Shown here piece by piece: positions 7,293 through 14,894 of a DNA stretch of 14,894 nt. Each line of letters begins with the position of its first letter. The first letter of the stretch is position 1. The notes below the pieces were generated by a model. It did no database searches. It saw only the letters and a program-made list of their open reading frames with translations, and had not been told where the DNA came from. The translations under genes were made by a program, and so were the position numbers. Location: NCBI GenBank assembly GCA_002345145.1, contig DDVC01000246.1:1-14894 (forward strand), in the 5' to 3' direction. Source of the stretch: Bacteroidetes bacterium UBA2322 (GTDB lineage: Bacteria > Bacteroidota > Bacteroidia > Chitinophagales > UBA2359).

Positions 7293-9593
7293 TTATTTGT
7301 CGGGTTTTTCATCGGTAACCAGTAGTCGGCGTAGTTCGGCAACATTGTTTTGGTTATTAGGGTTGTTGAGGGCATTTTTAATGTCGTTTTTTTCTTTGGT
7401 GGTAAGGTGCAGGCTCATGGCAGCTTTTTGGCTAATAAGAGAAGGAGCATATTCAAAGGTAATCACCTGAAGCCTGCCCTGCAAAACCTCATCGGTTACG
7501 GTAGCCATATAATCGGCATAATTATCTTGCACTTCTTGGGTCATAAACACCGTAACGGGTTTTACCACCTTTTCTATCAAACTTTCGGTAACGGGTTTAA
7601 CGCCCCTATCTTTTTCGCCCGATAAGATATTGATAACAATAACCTTACCTGTGTTTTGGTTTATCCAGTCTTTAAAAGTGTATAAAAAGCGGTAAGAAGT
7701 TTCAAAGCCGGTATTATCTCTAAAACCCGCATCCATTACCTCTACCGATGGGCTGGAAGGCAAAAAGGAAGACGGTAAAATATACGGAAAAGTGGCGCTG
7801 AGCCTAACAGCAGTACTAAGCAGCAGGTTATGGGCATCTTGCTGTTCAAAAAACCGAAGGCAGTCCACCCCATCGGTTTCAAAGGTATCATGGGTAAACA
7901 GGTAGCGGTTGTGGGCGCGGGTAAGGTAAGCCACCGGCTGCGAGGATATAAACAGTTTTCGCCTATCGGTAACAATGGTGGGCGTAAAAACCAACAGGGG
8001 TATTTGTGCTTGGTATTCTGCCTGGTAGTAATCGCTGATGCGGCGGTTATCCATGTTAATAATACCCTTAGAGTTTCGGGCTAATTGTTTTTCAAACATA
8101 TAGGCGCGGTTTTTCCGGTAGGTATAACCACCCGTTTCAAAGGTTTGGAAAGGGTAAAATAAGTCGTTTACGGCAATAGAAAAAATCATAGCATTAAGGT
8201 AGTCTTCCGATACGTCATGGGCATACTGGGGGTTATGCAGCACAATTTGGGGTTGAGTAGTCTTTTGCAGGTAAAAAAGCTCATGCAGGTAAGCGCCGGT
8301 AATCATACCACCCGATGCGCCCGAAATGAGCATAGTTCTGTCCATAAGTGTACCTTGCAGCAGGCTGTCGAGGCGCTGCAAAACGGTCATGCACCACAGC
8401 GCGGCTCTAAGCCCGCCGCCGCTAAGGTTGAGCAAAATCATATCGGGCCGATGACCGGGCGGGGTAATGGGTTGATTTTTTTGTTTCCACGCGTCTAAAA
8501 TGTGCAGGGTATGTTGTATATCCCGATGAATAATTGCCGTATCTGCCATAGCCGCTATGGTTTTAGAGTTGTAAGCAGCGGGTGGCGCATGGTAGTTTAA
8601 GCCATAAGCCTTTGTGTCGTAGTTAAAAAAGTCGAATCGGGTAAAAAAATTAATGACCAGTATAATAACTAAAAACCCCACCGTTCGCCAGCCTTTGAGC
8701 CAAAAGCTAAAAGCGCCCGCCAACCCCATCAGCACCGAAAAAATAAGCAGTACGCTTGCCGCCGCCGGCAACTGAAAAGCGGGCTCATCCATTAAAAAAC
8801 CCAGCCCTATTAAGATGCACAGCGCTACGGCTTGTATAACTAAGGCATTGGTATGGTTTTGCTGAAAAACGGCTTCTAAACTTTGGCGGCTGTAGTGTTC
8901 GGTAAAGCGTACCCGCCTAATTCTTAGTCGTTGTGTAAGATAATAGCGCACTGCGGTCCACTCATGTTGCGATTTTGATTGTTTTTGCTGGCGTTTATAA
9001 GCAGTGTTGATGCCGGCAGGTCTAAATCGGGTTTTGCTTCCCGATAGTTGCAGTTTTTCTATGCTTTTAATGGCGTTTAACAGTTTGTTTATGTTGGTAT
9101 TGGTAAGGTAAAAATACAAGGCAAACAGCAGCGTCATGAGGATGCCACCCAGCAAAAAGCCGCCAAAAAATGTAAACAGGGTAATGGCAGGCCGGAACTC
9201 AAACAATAACTGAAAACGAAAAATGCAGCTAAAATAGGTAAGTATAAACGCCAGTGGAATGAGGCTGTTGTTGATGCAAAAATGGTAAAACGGACTGTGT
9301 AGCGCACCCAAAAACGGAAACCGAAAGCTGTTCATCATATAGGTGGCTATATTCCAGGTAATGAGGAAAAACCCAAAAGCCAACCCTACCCAAAAAAAAC
9401 CCCAGAAACTTACCTCGCCCAAGTACTCGGGGTCTAAAAACAGGTAAGCGCCCCCCAATTTGCCCAAAAAGGCATTGGTAACCACCCCAAACAGGAATAC
9501 CCAAAAAAATAATAAAAGTTTATTTCTTTTAATATGCAATACCAGCAACTGAATGGGAAACGAATAAAATATGCCGGTTACAATAGAATACAT
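7293..9593 (-). CDS. Multi-pass membrane patatin-like phospholipase
   Basis: A 766-residue protein. The first 320 residues contain about seven hydrophobic segments (roughly 27-45, 62-86, 104-124, 137-163, 249-268, 276-299, 303-319). A basic, soluble stretch lies between the fourth and fifth (about 164-245, with RQQKQSKSQ). The C-terminal half is a patatin hydrolase: glycine-rich anion hole SGGGLRAA (391-398), nucleophile elbow GASGG with Ser427, and the Asp of the dyad in VMDAGF (Asp621). Patatins are Ser-Asp acyl hydrolases acting on phospholipids or other acyl lipids; the substrate here is unknown. With an integral-membrane N-terminus it probably works on inner-membrane lipids. All catalytic motifs are present, with DAG in place of the more usual DGG/DGA. 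It lies 98 bases upstream of the V-ATPase genes on the same strand, but a separate promoter seems to drive those. Confidence 0.9.
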   Translation of the reverse strand: MYSIVTGIFYSFPIQLLVLHIKRNKLLLFFWVFLFGVVTNAFLGKLGGAYLFLDPEYLGEVSFWGFFWVGLAFGFFLITWNIATYMMNSFRFPFLGALHSPFYHFCINNSLIPLAFILTYFSCIFRFQLLFEFRPAITLFTFFGGFLLGGILMTLLFALYFYLTNTNINKLLNAIKSIEKLQLSGSKTRFRPAGINTAYKRQQKQSKSQHEWTAVRYYLTQRLRIRRVRFTEHYSRQSLEAVFQQNHTNALVIQAVALCILIGLGFLMDEPAFQLPAAASVLLIFSVLMGLAGAFSFWLKGWRTVGFLVIILVINFFTRFDFFNYDTKAYGLNYHAPPAAYNSKTIAAMADTAIIHRDIQHTLHILDAWKQKNQPITPPGHRPDMILLNLSGGGLRAALWCMTVLQRLDSLLQGTLMDRTMLISGASGGMITGAYLHELFYLQKTTQPQIVLHNPQYAHDVSEDYLNAMIFSIAVNDLFYPFQTFETGGYTYRKNRAYMFEKQLARNSKGIINMDNRRISDYYQAEYQAQIPLLVFTPTIVTDRRKLFISSQPVAYLTRAHNRYLFTHDTFETDGVDCLRFFEQQDAHNLLLSTAVRLSATFPYILPSSFLPSSPSVEVMDAGFRDNTGFETSYRFLYTFKDWINQNTGKVIVINILSGEKDRGVKPVTESLIEKVVKPVTVFMTQEVQDNYADYMATVTDEVLQGRLQVITFEYAPSLISQKAAMSLHLTTKEKNDIKNALNNPNNQNNVAELRRLLVTDEKPDK

Positions 9594-9645
9594 ACTGGGT
9601 AAATGAAGTGGGGGGGTTACAGCCGTAAATTACCTTATTCACTTG

Positions 9646-9653
9646 CAAAGATA
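9646..9653 (-). promoter_or_regulatory. Possible -7 box of the patatin gene
   Basis: TATCTTTG on the minus strand matches TAnnTTTG exactly and lies 53 bases upstream of the patatin ATG. I find no TTTG 19-21 bases further upstream, so the -33 element is missing or degenerate. The predicted leader includes a run of seven C in the RNA (G7 on the + strand at 9610-9616). Confidence 0.4.
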
Positions 9654-9855
9654 CTCATTTAGGCCATAAAGAGTGCAGCCTCAATTTGAGGTGAAAATCG
9701 GGGTATTTTAGTAACTACTTAGGTAACTTGCCCGCCCTGCAAGTTCATGGCGTATTTATAGGTTAATTGATAAGATTTAGGGCAGCAATTCGCACACGGA
9801 TAACACGGAGGCGGTTGATTAGCGCTGATTTTTGGAAAATAAGAGCTAAGTCCCT

Positions 9856-9887
9856 AAAACTCCCCCTTCTTTGAGGGTCAGGGGGAG
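9856..9887 (-). terminator. Terminator of the S8 protease gene, formed by the dispersed repeat
   Basis: Read on the minus strand, CTCCCCC (9887-9881) pairs perfectly with GGGGGAG (9866-9860) across a 14-base loop and is followed at once by TTTT (9859-9856). It lies 52 bases past the protease stop. The stem on the + strand is followed by AATAAATC, with no T run, so termination is predicted only on the minus strand. Confidence 0.75.
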
Positions 9888-9905
9888 AATAAATCGGCGC
9901 TGCCC
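9857..9905. repeat. Second copy of the dispersed hairpin repeat
   Basis: It shares with 2744-2797 the order AAACTCCCCC, a T-rich loop ending in GAG, a G-rich arm, GAGAAnAAATCGGC and CTGCCC. The two copies differ mainly by small indels in the loop. Both are in the same orientation relative to the window and lie in different intergenic regions. Confidence 0.7.
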
Positions 9906-9939
9906 TTGGGGGGCTACCCTCCTCCCCATCAGCCGCCGC

Positions 9940-12900
9940 CTACCTCAGCAGCGTTACATTACCCTTTACCGAAAACGCATTGCCGTTGGCAAAGGTGCCG
10001 GTGGCGTAATATACATATACGCCCAGCTCGCAGTTAGCGCCTTTAAAAGTGCCGTTCCATGCATCGGCGGGGTTATGGGTTTCAAATACACGCTGCCCCC
10101 ACCGGTTATATACGGCAAGGTAAAGAGTGGCGATATTGGGATTTCGCACAAAAAACAGGTCGTTTATGCCATCGGCATTGGGCGAAAAGGCGTTGGGAAT
10201 GAGCAGTCCGTTTTCGTCGGGGCAATCTGGGCTGAGGGTGGTAATGGTAGTAATCAGGCTGTCGCAGCCGTTAATGGCGGGCAAGGTTAGGGTAACGGAG
10301 CCTACCTCGGCAGTGTTGCAAGTGGTTAGGCTAATGGTGGTTTGCGGGCTGGGCAGCAAGGTGGTAATGGTAGTAAGCAGGCTGTCGCAGCCGTATTGGT
10401 TCAGGAATACATCGGTAAAAATGCCTTCTTCGGTTGGGTTACAAGTGGTAAGGTAAAGGGTATCGGCATAAGAAGGCAGTAGGGTAAATACTCGGGTAAG
10501 GAGGCTATCGCAACTGAGGGTATCGGTAAACACGCCCGCTTGCAGGGGATTGCAAGTGGTCAGCAGCAGCGTATCCCAAACCGTGGGGTTAACAACGATA
10601 TTGACGGTAAAAGTTTGCAGGGCTGTGCAGCCAAAACTATTGCTCACGGCAAGGGTGTACACGTTGCTTTGCGTAGTGTTGAGCCATGGATTGGGGCAGG
10701 TGGTGCAGCTAAGTCCGGTGGAGGGTGTCCAGAGGTAATTGTAATCCGAAATAGGGCTGCCGTTCCAGAGTTGCAGGCTCAGGGTATCGCCAAAGCAGAG
10801 GGCGGTATCTAATTGAGTGGGCAGCAATACAGGCGGTGGCGCTATCCAAACTTGTACGCTATCGGTAACGGCGCAGCCGGCGGCATTGCTGATAGTAACA
10901 TACCAAGTACCCGATTGGGTGGGCGTAATGGTAGGATTGGGAATGAACGGATTGTTTAAGCCCGATGCGGGCGACCACACATAATTAGTGCCGCCCGATG
11001 CGGTGAGGTTACCGCTTTCGCCCTCGCAAAGTATAAGGTTACTGCCGGCAGAGCCGGTTGCCGCCACTATGGTTACTTCGTTTTGTGCTACGGCGGTACA
11101 GTTGCCATCATTGGCATACAGGGTAATGGTGTAAGTTCCTGCATCGGGAAACGTGTAGGTAAACGGGTTGCCTTCGGTTTGCTGGCTGTTGTTTACCATC
11201 CACAGGTAAGCATTAGCCGTACATTGCGGCACAAAGGTAAAAGAGCTGCCACTGCACAGGGGCGCGGCGGGCAGGGTAAAAGAACAGGTAAAAGCGCAGG
11301 TATTTACCACACAATCAAGGCACTCGCTTTGGCGGTTGAGTGGCGTATCGGCAGAGGCAGAAGCAAGGGGCTGTGGCGTAAGGTTTATGGTAGAGGTGCT
11401 CATATTGAGCGGCAGTTGCGTCCATATTTCGGGCTGTGCGGTAAGGGTGTAATCGGTAAGCAGGCAATCTTCCATGTCTTCGGCAGTTCTGATAAGGATA
11501 AAATCGTTGCCGCCAAAGGGTGCGCCGGTTAAGTTGGCAGCCAGTATCATGGGGGCAAAAGCCGAGTTAGGGTTGTATTGAATGCCGCCGTATCGGGCAT
11601 TTACCGGGTTGCCTGCCGCATTGCTCACTACCTTAGCGCTTATCAGATTGCCCGATGGCGAAAATTTGGCAAAATAAGCCCGATACGGTCCGGTGGTTGA
11701 TGATAAAGACACTTCGCCGCTCACATACAAATTGCCCGATGCGTCTTCTACTATATCAAACGGATAGCAATACCCATAAGCGCCCGAAGGAAAATATCGG
11801 GTAGCCCACTGTATATTAAGGGTGGTATTAAACTTGAGCAGTACGGCGTATTGGTTAGAGCCGCCGGTGTTTCGGTAAACGGTAAGCACATAACCCCCAT
11901 CGGAAGTGCGGATAACGGAGCGCCCCTCAGAGTAATACGCCGGCACCGGTTTGTATTGGTGCATTTGCAATACGCTAAGGGCAGAGCTAAGGTGTATAAA
12001 CGTAATGGTACTGTCGTGTTCTATTTCGCCTGCCATATACAACCCGCCCAACCCATCGGGGGTAATGTTGCCCATTTGGTCATCGCCATAGTTTAAGGCA
12101 AGGGAGTTGAGGATATTGCCTGCTCCATCAATGCGCAAAACCCCAAAATCGTCAGATGTGCCGCCGGTGTTGTTGTACCAGCCGGCAATAAAATACGTAT
12201 CGCCCAATGAAGGCACAATGCGGGGGCTTACCTGCCGCCCTGCACCCTCATAGCGCACTGCCCATATCAAATTTCCGGCGGCATCTATGCGGTTGGCATA
12301 CCATTTAGCGTCGGGTCCCCAAGGGTCTTGGTTTACCCCTATCAAATCGCCATTGGGGGCGGTAACGTAGTGTATGCCCGGATAGGTAAGCCCCGGGTAA
12401 TTTTTAGCCGTTACCACATTGCCGGTGGCGGTATTTACCACCGATAGGTGCGGAGAGCCCGAGCCCAAATGCACCGTTTCGGTTACGGGGTTGTACGATT
12501 GCAAAAAGTAAACCCAGCTATTGCCGGCATCGCCATATATGTTGCCAAACTTACACATATCTTCGTTGCTGCTTACCGGCAGCACGTTTACCACTGCCTG
12601 CCCCGTTACATTGGCAGCACAATAGGCATTGCCCGCACTGAGCAGGGTATAAGTAGTAGTATCGGCAGGGGTAACGCTAAAAAAGTAGGGGCTTTGAGTA
12701 ATATTGGTAAGGGTGTAGGTGTTTGCACCATCGGAGTAGGTTATGGAGTAGGGCGGCGACCCATTAAAGGTTACTTGCAGGCTAAGGGTAGAACCCGCCA
12801 CTATATTGCCGCCGCCGCTGAGTGTGGCGGTAGGCGTGCCAATGCTGATGTTTTGGCTTTGCGAAGCCGTGCCAAAGGTGTTGGTAGCGCTGAGGGTAAT

Positions 12901-14427
12901 GGTATAATTGCCCGATGAGGCGTAACTCACCACAGGGTTTTGCAAATTAGAGGTAGCGGGAGCGCCGCCGGCAAAAGTCCACTGCCATTGGGTAATTTGA
13001 CAACTTTGGGTTTGGTTGGTAAGGGCAATTGGCTCGCCCGGGCAGTAAATGGGGTAGGCATAACCAAACTGCACCAATGGCGGGCTTTGGAGGCAGGTAA
13101 AAACAGCTTCGGCGTTTATTAAACCGGCTCCTATTTGCCCCACATACAACGGATTTTGGGCGTTTATGTTAATGGCATTGTTTTGCAGGCAGGCAAGCGC
13201 CGCATCGGGCGTAAGGGCGGGATTTAGATATAGCATCATGGCGCAAACACTGCTCACTAAGGGGCAAGCCATAGAAGTGCCGCTCATGGGTCCGTAGGCG
13301 CTGTTGTTATCGGCAAGGCAGCTCATAATGTCCACGCCGGGGGCGCAAATATCAATGGTAGCGCCGTAGTTAGAAAAACCGGCTAATTGGTTGGCGCTGT
13401 TGGTAGCCGCCACCGATATAACATGGTTGTACGAAGCCGGATACATGGGTATAGCTACGTGGTCGTTTCCGGCGGCAGCCACACAAACAATGCCTTGTTC
13501 ATGGGCAACATTGAACAGGTTTTGATACGTTTGCGAAAAACCGCCTCCACCCCACGACATGCTGATAACATTAGCTCCCGATGCTATGGCATACTCCACG
13601 CCGGCAAAAGGGGCGGTAAGCGCGCCCATAGTGCCTATTTTTACCGACATCAGTTGCACAAAACTACCGGCAGGTGAGGCTATGCCCAAGCCGTTGTTGG
13701 TAGCGGCGGCGGCTATACCGGCGCAGTGCGTGCCATGCGTATCGGTTAGCACATCGGGGTAGGGGTTGTTATCGTTTAGGGCAGCGTCCCAGCCGTTTAT
13801 ATCGTCTATATAACCGTTGCCGTCATCGTCTATGCCATTGGCGGGTATTTCGCCCGGGTTTACCCATAGGTTGGGCAGTAAATCTTGGTGGGTAGTGAGT
13901 ACGGCATCGTCCACTAAGGCAAGCACCACCCCCTGCTGGCACTGGGGTATGTTGGCAAAATTGCACGAGTTGGCAGTTAGCAACTCCCATGCGGCGGGTG
14001 TGTAGGTATTGGTTAAAGCCCACTGCTGGGCAAACAGGGCATCGGAGGGCGTACAGTCAAACAAGTGGTATTGGGGCACCTGCTCTGCATAACGCACATA
14101 GTTTAGCTGTTGCAAAGCGCCGGTAAACCGATGTGCCGAAAGGGAAGGATTGAACCGAAGCACATACACCTGCCTAAGCAGCGGGTGCGGCAGTTTAAAA
14201 GCCCGATGCAAGGCGGTAGCTTGGTATTGTTGCAGGAGTTGGTATAAATCGGGAAAACTGTTTTGCAGTTCTTTGTTCTGTATCGGGTCATCGGGTTGCC
14301 ACTCAAACGAGCAGTCGTTGTCAAACTTTACAAATAATTTTCCGCTTTCATACAAAGCATATTGAGCATAGAGGTTGCCAAAAACAGACAGCCATAAGCC
14401 GGTGAGGAGGGTGTAGCGGTGTTTCAT
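9940..14427 (-). CDS. Large secreted S8 (subtilisin-like) protease with T9SS type B sorting domain
   Basis: A 1495-residue protein. Signal peptide 1-21 (cut near LYAQ). A prodomain-like region runs to about 125. The S8 catalytic domain spans about 140-440: Asp173 in LALVDDAV, His231 in DTHGTHCAG, oxyanion Asn321 in AAAGND, and Ser385 in MSGTSMACP. An acidic loop (NGIDDDGNGYIDDINGWD, 197-214) typical of Bacteroidota subtilases is probably a calcium site. A PKD domain follows (about 465-530), then an Ig-like unit (530-617). Residues about 620-1000 contain repeated strands such as RIDAAGNLIWAVRY and KFSPSGNLISAKV, suggesting a beta-propeller. A second PKD (1055-1120) and two Ig-like units precede three short repeats (1285-1400). 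The end (1408-1495: NAFSPNADGINDLF, YNRWGQRVFE, WNGT, GVYVYYATG) is the gliding-motility-associated / type B sorting domain, which sends cargo through T9SS to the cell surface or medium. It likely digests external protein. A hairpin terminator lies just past the stop. Confidence 0.95.
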   Translation of the reverse strand: MKHRYTLLTGLWLSVFGNLYAQYALYESGKLFVKFDNDCSFEWQPDDPIQNKELQNSFPDLYQLLQQYQATALHRAFKLPHPLLRQVYVLRFNPSLSAHRFTGALQQLNYVRYAEQVPQYHLFDCTPSDALFAQQWALTNTYTPAAWELLTANSCNFANIPQCQQGVVLALVDDAVLTTHQDLLPNLWVNPGEIPANGIDDDGNGYIDDINGWDAALNDNNPYPDVLTDTHGTHCAGIAAAATNNGLGIASPAGSFVQLMSVKIGTMGALTAPFAGVEYAIASGANVISMSWGGGGFSQTYQNLFNVAHEQGIVCVAAAGNDHVAIPMYPASYNHVISVAATNSANQLAGFSNYGATIDICAPGVDIMSCLADNNSAYGPMSGTSMACPLVSSVCAMMLYLNPALTPDAALACLQNNAININAQNPLYVGQIGAGLINAEAVFTCLQSPPLVQFGYAYPIYCPGEPIALTNQTQSCQITQWQWTFAGGAPATSNLQNPVVSYASSGNYTITLSATNTFGTASQSQNISIGTPTATLSGGGNIVAGSTLSLQVTFNGSPPYSITYSDGANTYTLTNITQSPYFFSVTPADTTTYTLLSAGNAYCAANVTGQAVVNVLPVSSNEDMCKFGNIYGDAGNSWVYFLQSYNPVTETVHLGSGSPHLSVVNTATGNVVTAKNYPGLTYPGIHYVTAPNGDLIGVNQDPWGPDAKWYANRIDAAGNLIWAVRYEGAGRQVSPRIVPSLGDTYFIAGWYNNTGGTSDDFGVLRIDGAGNILNSLALNYGDDQMGNITPDGLGGLYMAGEIEHDSTITFIHLSSALSVLQMHQYKPVPAYYSEGRSVIRTSDGGYVLTVYRNTGGSNQYAVLLKFNTTLNIQWATRYFPSGAYGYCYPFDIVEDASGNLYVSGEVSLSSTTGPYRAYFAKFSPSGNLISAKVVSNAAGNPVNARYGGIQYNPNSAFAPMILAANLTGAPFGGNDFILIRTAEDMEDCLLTDYTLTAQPEIWTQLPLNMSTSTINLTPQPLASASADTPLNRQSECLDCVVNTCAFTCSFTLPAAPLCSGSSFTFVPQCTANAYLWMVNNSQQTEGNPFTYTFPDAGTYTITLYANDGNCTAVAQNEVTIVAATGSAGSNLILCEGESGNLTASGGTNYVWSPASGLNNPFIPNPTITPTQSGTWYVTISNAAGCAVTDSVQVWIAPPPVLLPTQLDTALCFGDTLSLQLWNGSPISDYNYLWTPSTGLSCTTCPNPWLNTTQSNVYTLAVSNSFGCTALQTFTVNIVVNPTVWDTLLLTTCNPLQAGVFTDTLSCDSLLTRVFTLLPSYADTLYLTTCNPTEEGIFTDVFLNQYGCDSLLTTITTLLPSPQTTISLTTCNTAEVGSVTLTLPAINGCDSLITTITTLSPDCPDENGLLIPNAFSPNADGINDLFFVRNPNIATLYLAVYNRWGQRVFETHNPADAWNGTFKGANCELGVYVYYATGTFANGNAFSVKGNVTLLR
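10228..10575 (-). repeat. Three C-terminal repeats in the S8 protease
   Basis: Residues 1285-1318, 1323-1358 and 1363-1398 share the pattern LTTCNPxxxGxFTDxxxxxxCDSLLTxxxTLLPS. At DNA level the CDSLL-T part of units 2 and 3 is nearly identical: 10237-10271 and 10360-10394 match in 34 of 35 bases, 123 bases (41 codons) apart. The units are cysteine-containing (one in TTC, one in CDS), so disulfide-closed spacers before the sorting domain are plausible. Confidence 0.85.
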
Positions 14428-14541
14428 AACTAAAAATGCGGTTGGTGTGTATAAATATATTGTTGTTTGCGGGCTACATACATGGCATTACCCTGTTATT
14501 ACGGAACAGGTAATTGCGCAACTTGCGGCTGCAAGGTTTCA

Positions 14542-14549
14542 CAAATATA
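14542..14549 (-). promoter_or_regulatory. Possible -7 box of the S8 protease gene
   Basis: TATATTTG on the minus strand fits TAnnTTTG. It would give a leader of about 108 bases before the ATG at 14427. No TTTG is found 19-21 bases upstream, so support comes only from the -7 box and its placement. Confidence 0.35.
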
Positions 14550-14827
14550 GACATCTATTTTTAATGTTGCTTTTTTTAGGTAAACATAGCGCTTTTTACG
14601 CCTTTTATGTCTGTTTTCAGACATTAGGCTATGGCGTTTTTAAAGGCAACAGCATTTATTATAAGCCAATTTTTGGGAAGGCTTCATTTTTGGCTACTTT
14701 TTTATACTGAAACCCACTTTCCGCACCCCCATTGGCGTTTTGAATAATTAACCCAATATCGGGCTACCGGCAGTTGATACCTGCATAGCGTTATGTTAAG
14801 TACCAAAAAGGAAGCCTATCAATAGTA

Positions 14828-14856
14828 CCCGATGTTGAACGTCCTATCCCATCGGG
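14828..14856. repeat. Short inverted repeat near the contig end
   Basis: CCCGATG at 14828-14834 and CATCGGG at 14850-14856 are perfect inverted copies with a 15-base loop. A second small stem, ATCCC/GGGAT, overlaps the right arm. No T run follows on the + strand. The arms are instances of the hexamer that is over-represented across the window. Confidence 0.5.
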
Positions 14857-14883
14857 ATGGCTGCAGCCTTGGTTTGAAGTATA

Positions 14884-14894
14884 AGATCGGAAGA
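14884..14894 (+). other. Probable sequencing-adapter remnant
   Basis: The final 11 bases, AGATCGGAAGA, equal the first 11 bases of the Illumina TruSeq adapter (AGATCGGAAGAGC). A chance match flush with the last base is very unlikely. The real sequence probably ends at or near 14883. Confidence 0.85.

Larger units (their letters stand above)
9594..9939. other. Intergenic region between protease and patatin genes
   Basis: No convincing reading frame. It holds the possible patatin promoter (9646-9653), a G7 tract (9610-9616), a near-duplicated segment ACACGGATAACACGGA at about 9793-9808, and the dispersed hairpin repeat (9857-9905) close to the protease stop. A C/G-rich stretch follows to 9939. 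Confidence 0.7.
14428..14883. other. Region upstream of the protease without a convincing gene
   Basis: An 87-codon frame on the + strand (14447-14710) starts with GTG, overlaps the protease promoter region and shows no recognisable domain, so I do not call it. The segment holds the possible protease promoter at 14542-14549 and an inverted repeat at 14828-14856. No RNA gene is seen. Confidence 0.6.

Noticed and set aside
11083..11532. 149-codon + strand frame opposite the protease, one of several long antisense frames
   Set aside because: Antisense to a protein with clear domain structure. Long shadow frames are expected here because of codon bias.
14447..14710. 87-codon frame on the + strand upstream of the protease
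   Set aside because: GTG start, no domain recognised, and it overlaps the likely protease leader and promoter on the opposite strand. Its composition looks like A/T-rich spacer.

Overview
The window reads as a piece of a Bacteroidota chromosome, most likely from a gliding or environmental lineage (Saprospiria/Chitinophagia-like) rather than a gut Bacteroides. The evidence is a type IX secretion (T9SS) type B / gliding-motility-associated C-terminal domain on a very large subtilisin-like protease, a Bacteroidota-style V-type ATPase cluster carrying a DUF2764 gene, a secreted endosialidase-chaperone (S74) repeat protein, and promoter boxes of the Bacteroidota type (TAnnTTTG, in one case with TTTG 20 bases upstream). 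The last 11 bases match the start of the Illumina TruSeq adapter, so the right edge looks like an untrimmed contig end, perhaps from a metagenome assembly.

Layout, left to right. Positions 1-236 hold a promoter. A + strand gene (237-2624) encodes a secreted protein with about twenty 17-residue repeats and a C-terminal self-cleaving S74 chaperone. A spacer (2625-2940) contains a short dispersed hairpin repeat and a good promoter. A second + strand gene (2941-3822) encodes a small secreted protein with two dockerin-like calcium loops. It converges on the minus-strand genes at a near-perfect 44-base palindrome that probably terminates both strands (3856-3899).

The rest of the coding content is on the minus strand. 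The V-ATPase genes run E (7194-6574), DUF2764/C-like (6581-5760), A (5714-3921) and then stop at the terminator; subunits B, D, I and K, which usually follow, are absent. Upstream is a patatin-like phospholipase with about seven predicted membrane helices (9593-7293). A 346-base spacer follows, with a second copy of the dispersed hairpin repeat that here forms a good terminator. Last is a 1495-residue secreted S8 protease (14427-9940) with PKD/Ig-like modules, a propeller-like middle, three internal C-terminal repeats and a T9SS sorting domain. The final 467 bases have no convincing gene.

Functionally, three genes encode exported proteins (S74 repeat protein, dockerin-like protein, S8 protease) and four encode membrane or energy functions (V-ATPase E/C-like/A and a membrane patatin). 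I see no tRNA, rRNA, CRISPR array, transposase or phage structural cluster, and no clearly new multi-gene system. The observations most worth following are the shortened V-ATPase operon, the dispersed hairpin repeat that can serve as a terminator, and a strong excess of the octamer GCCCGATG/CATCGGGC.
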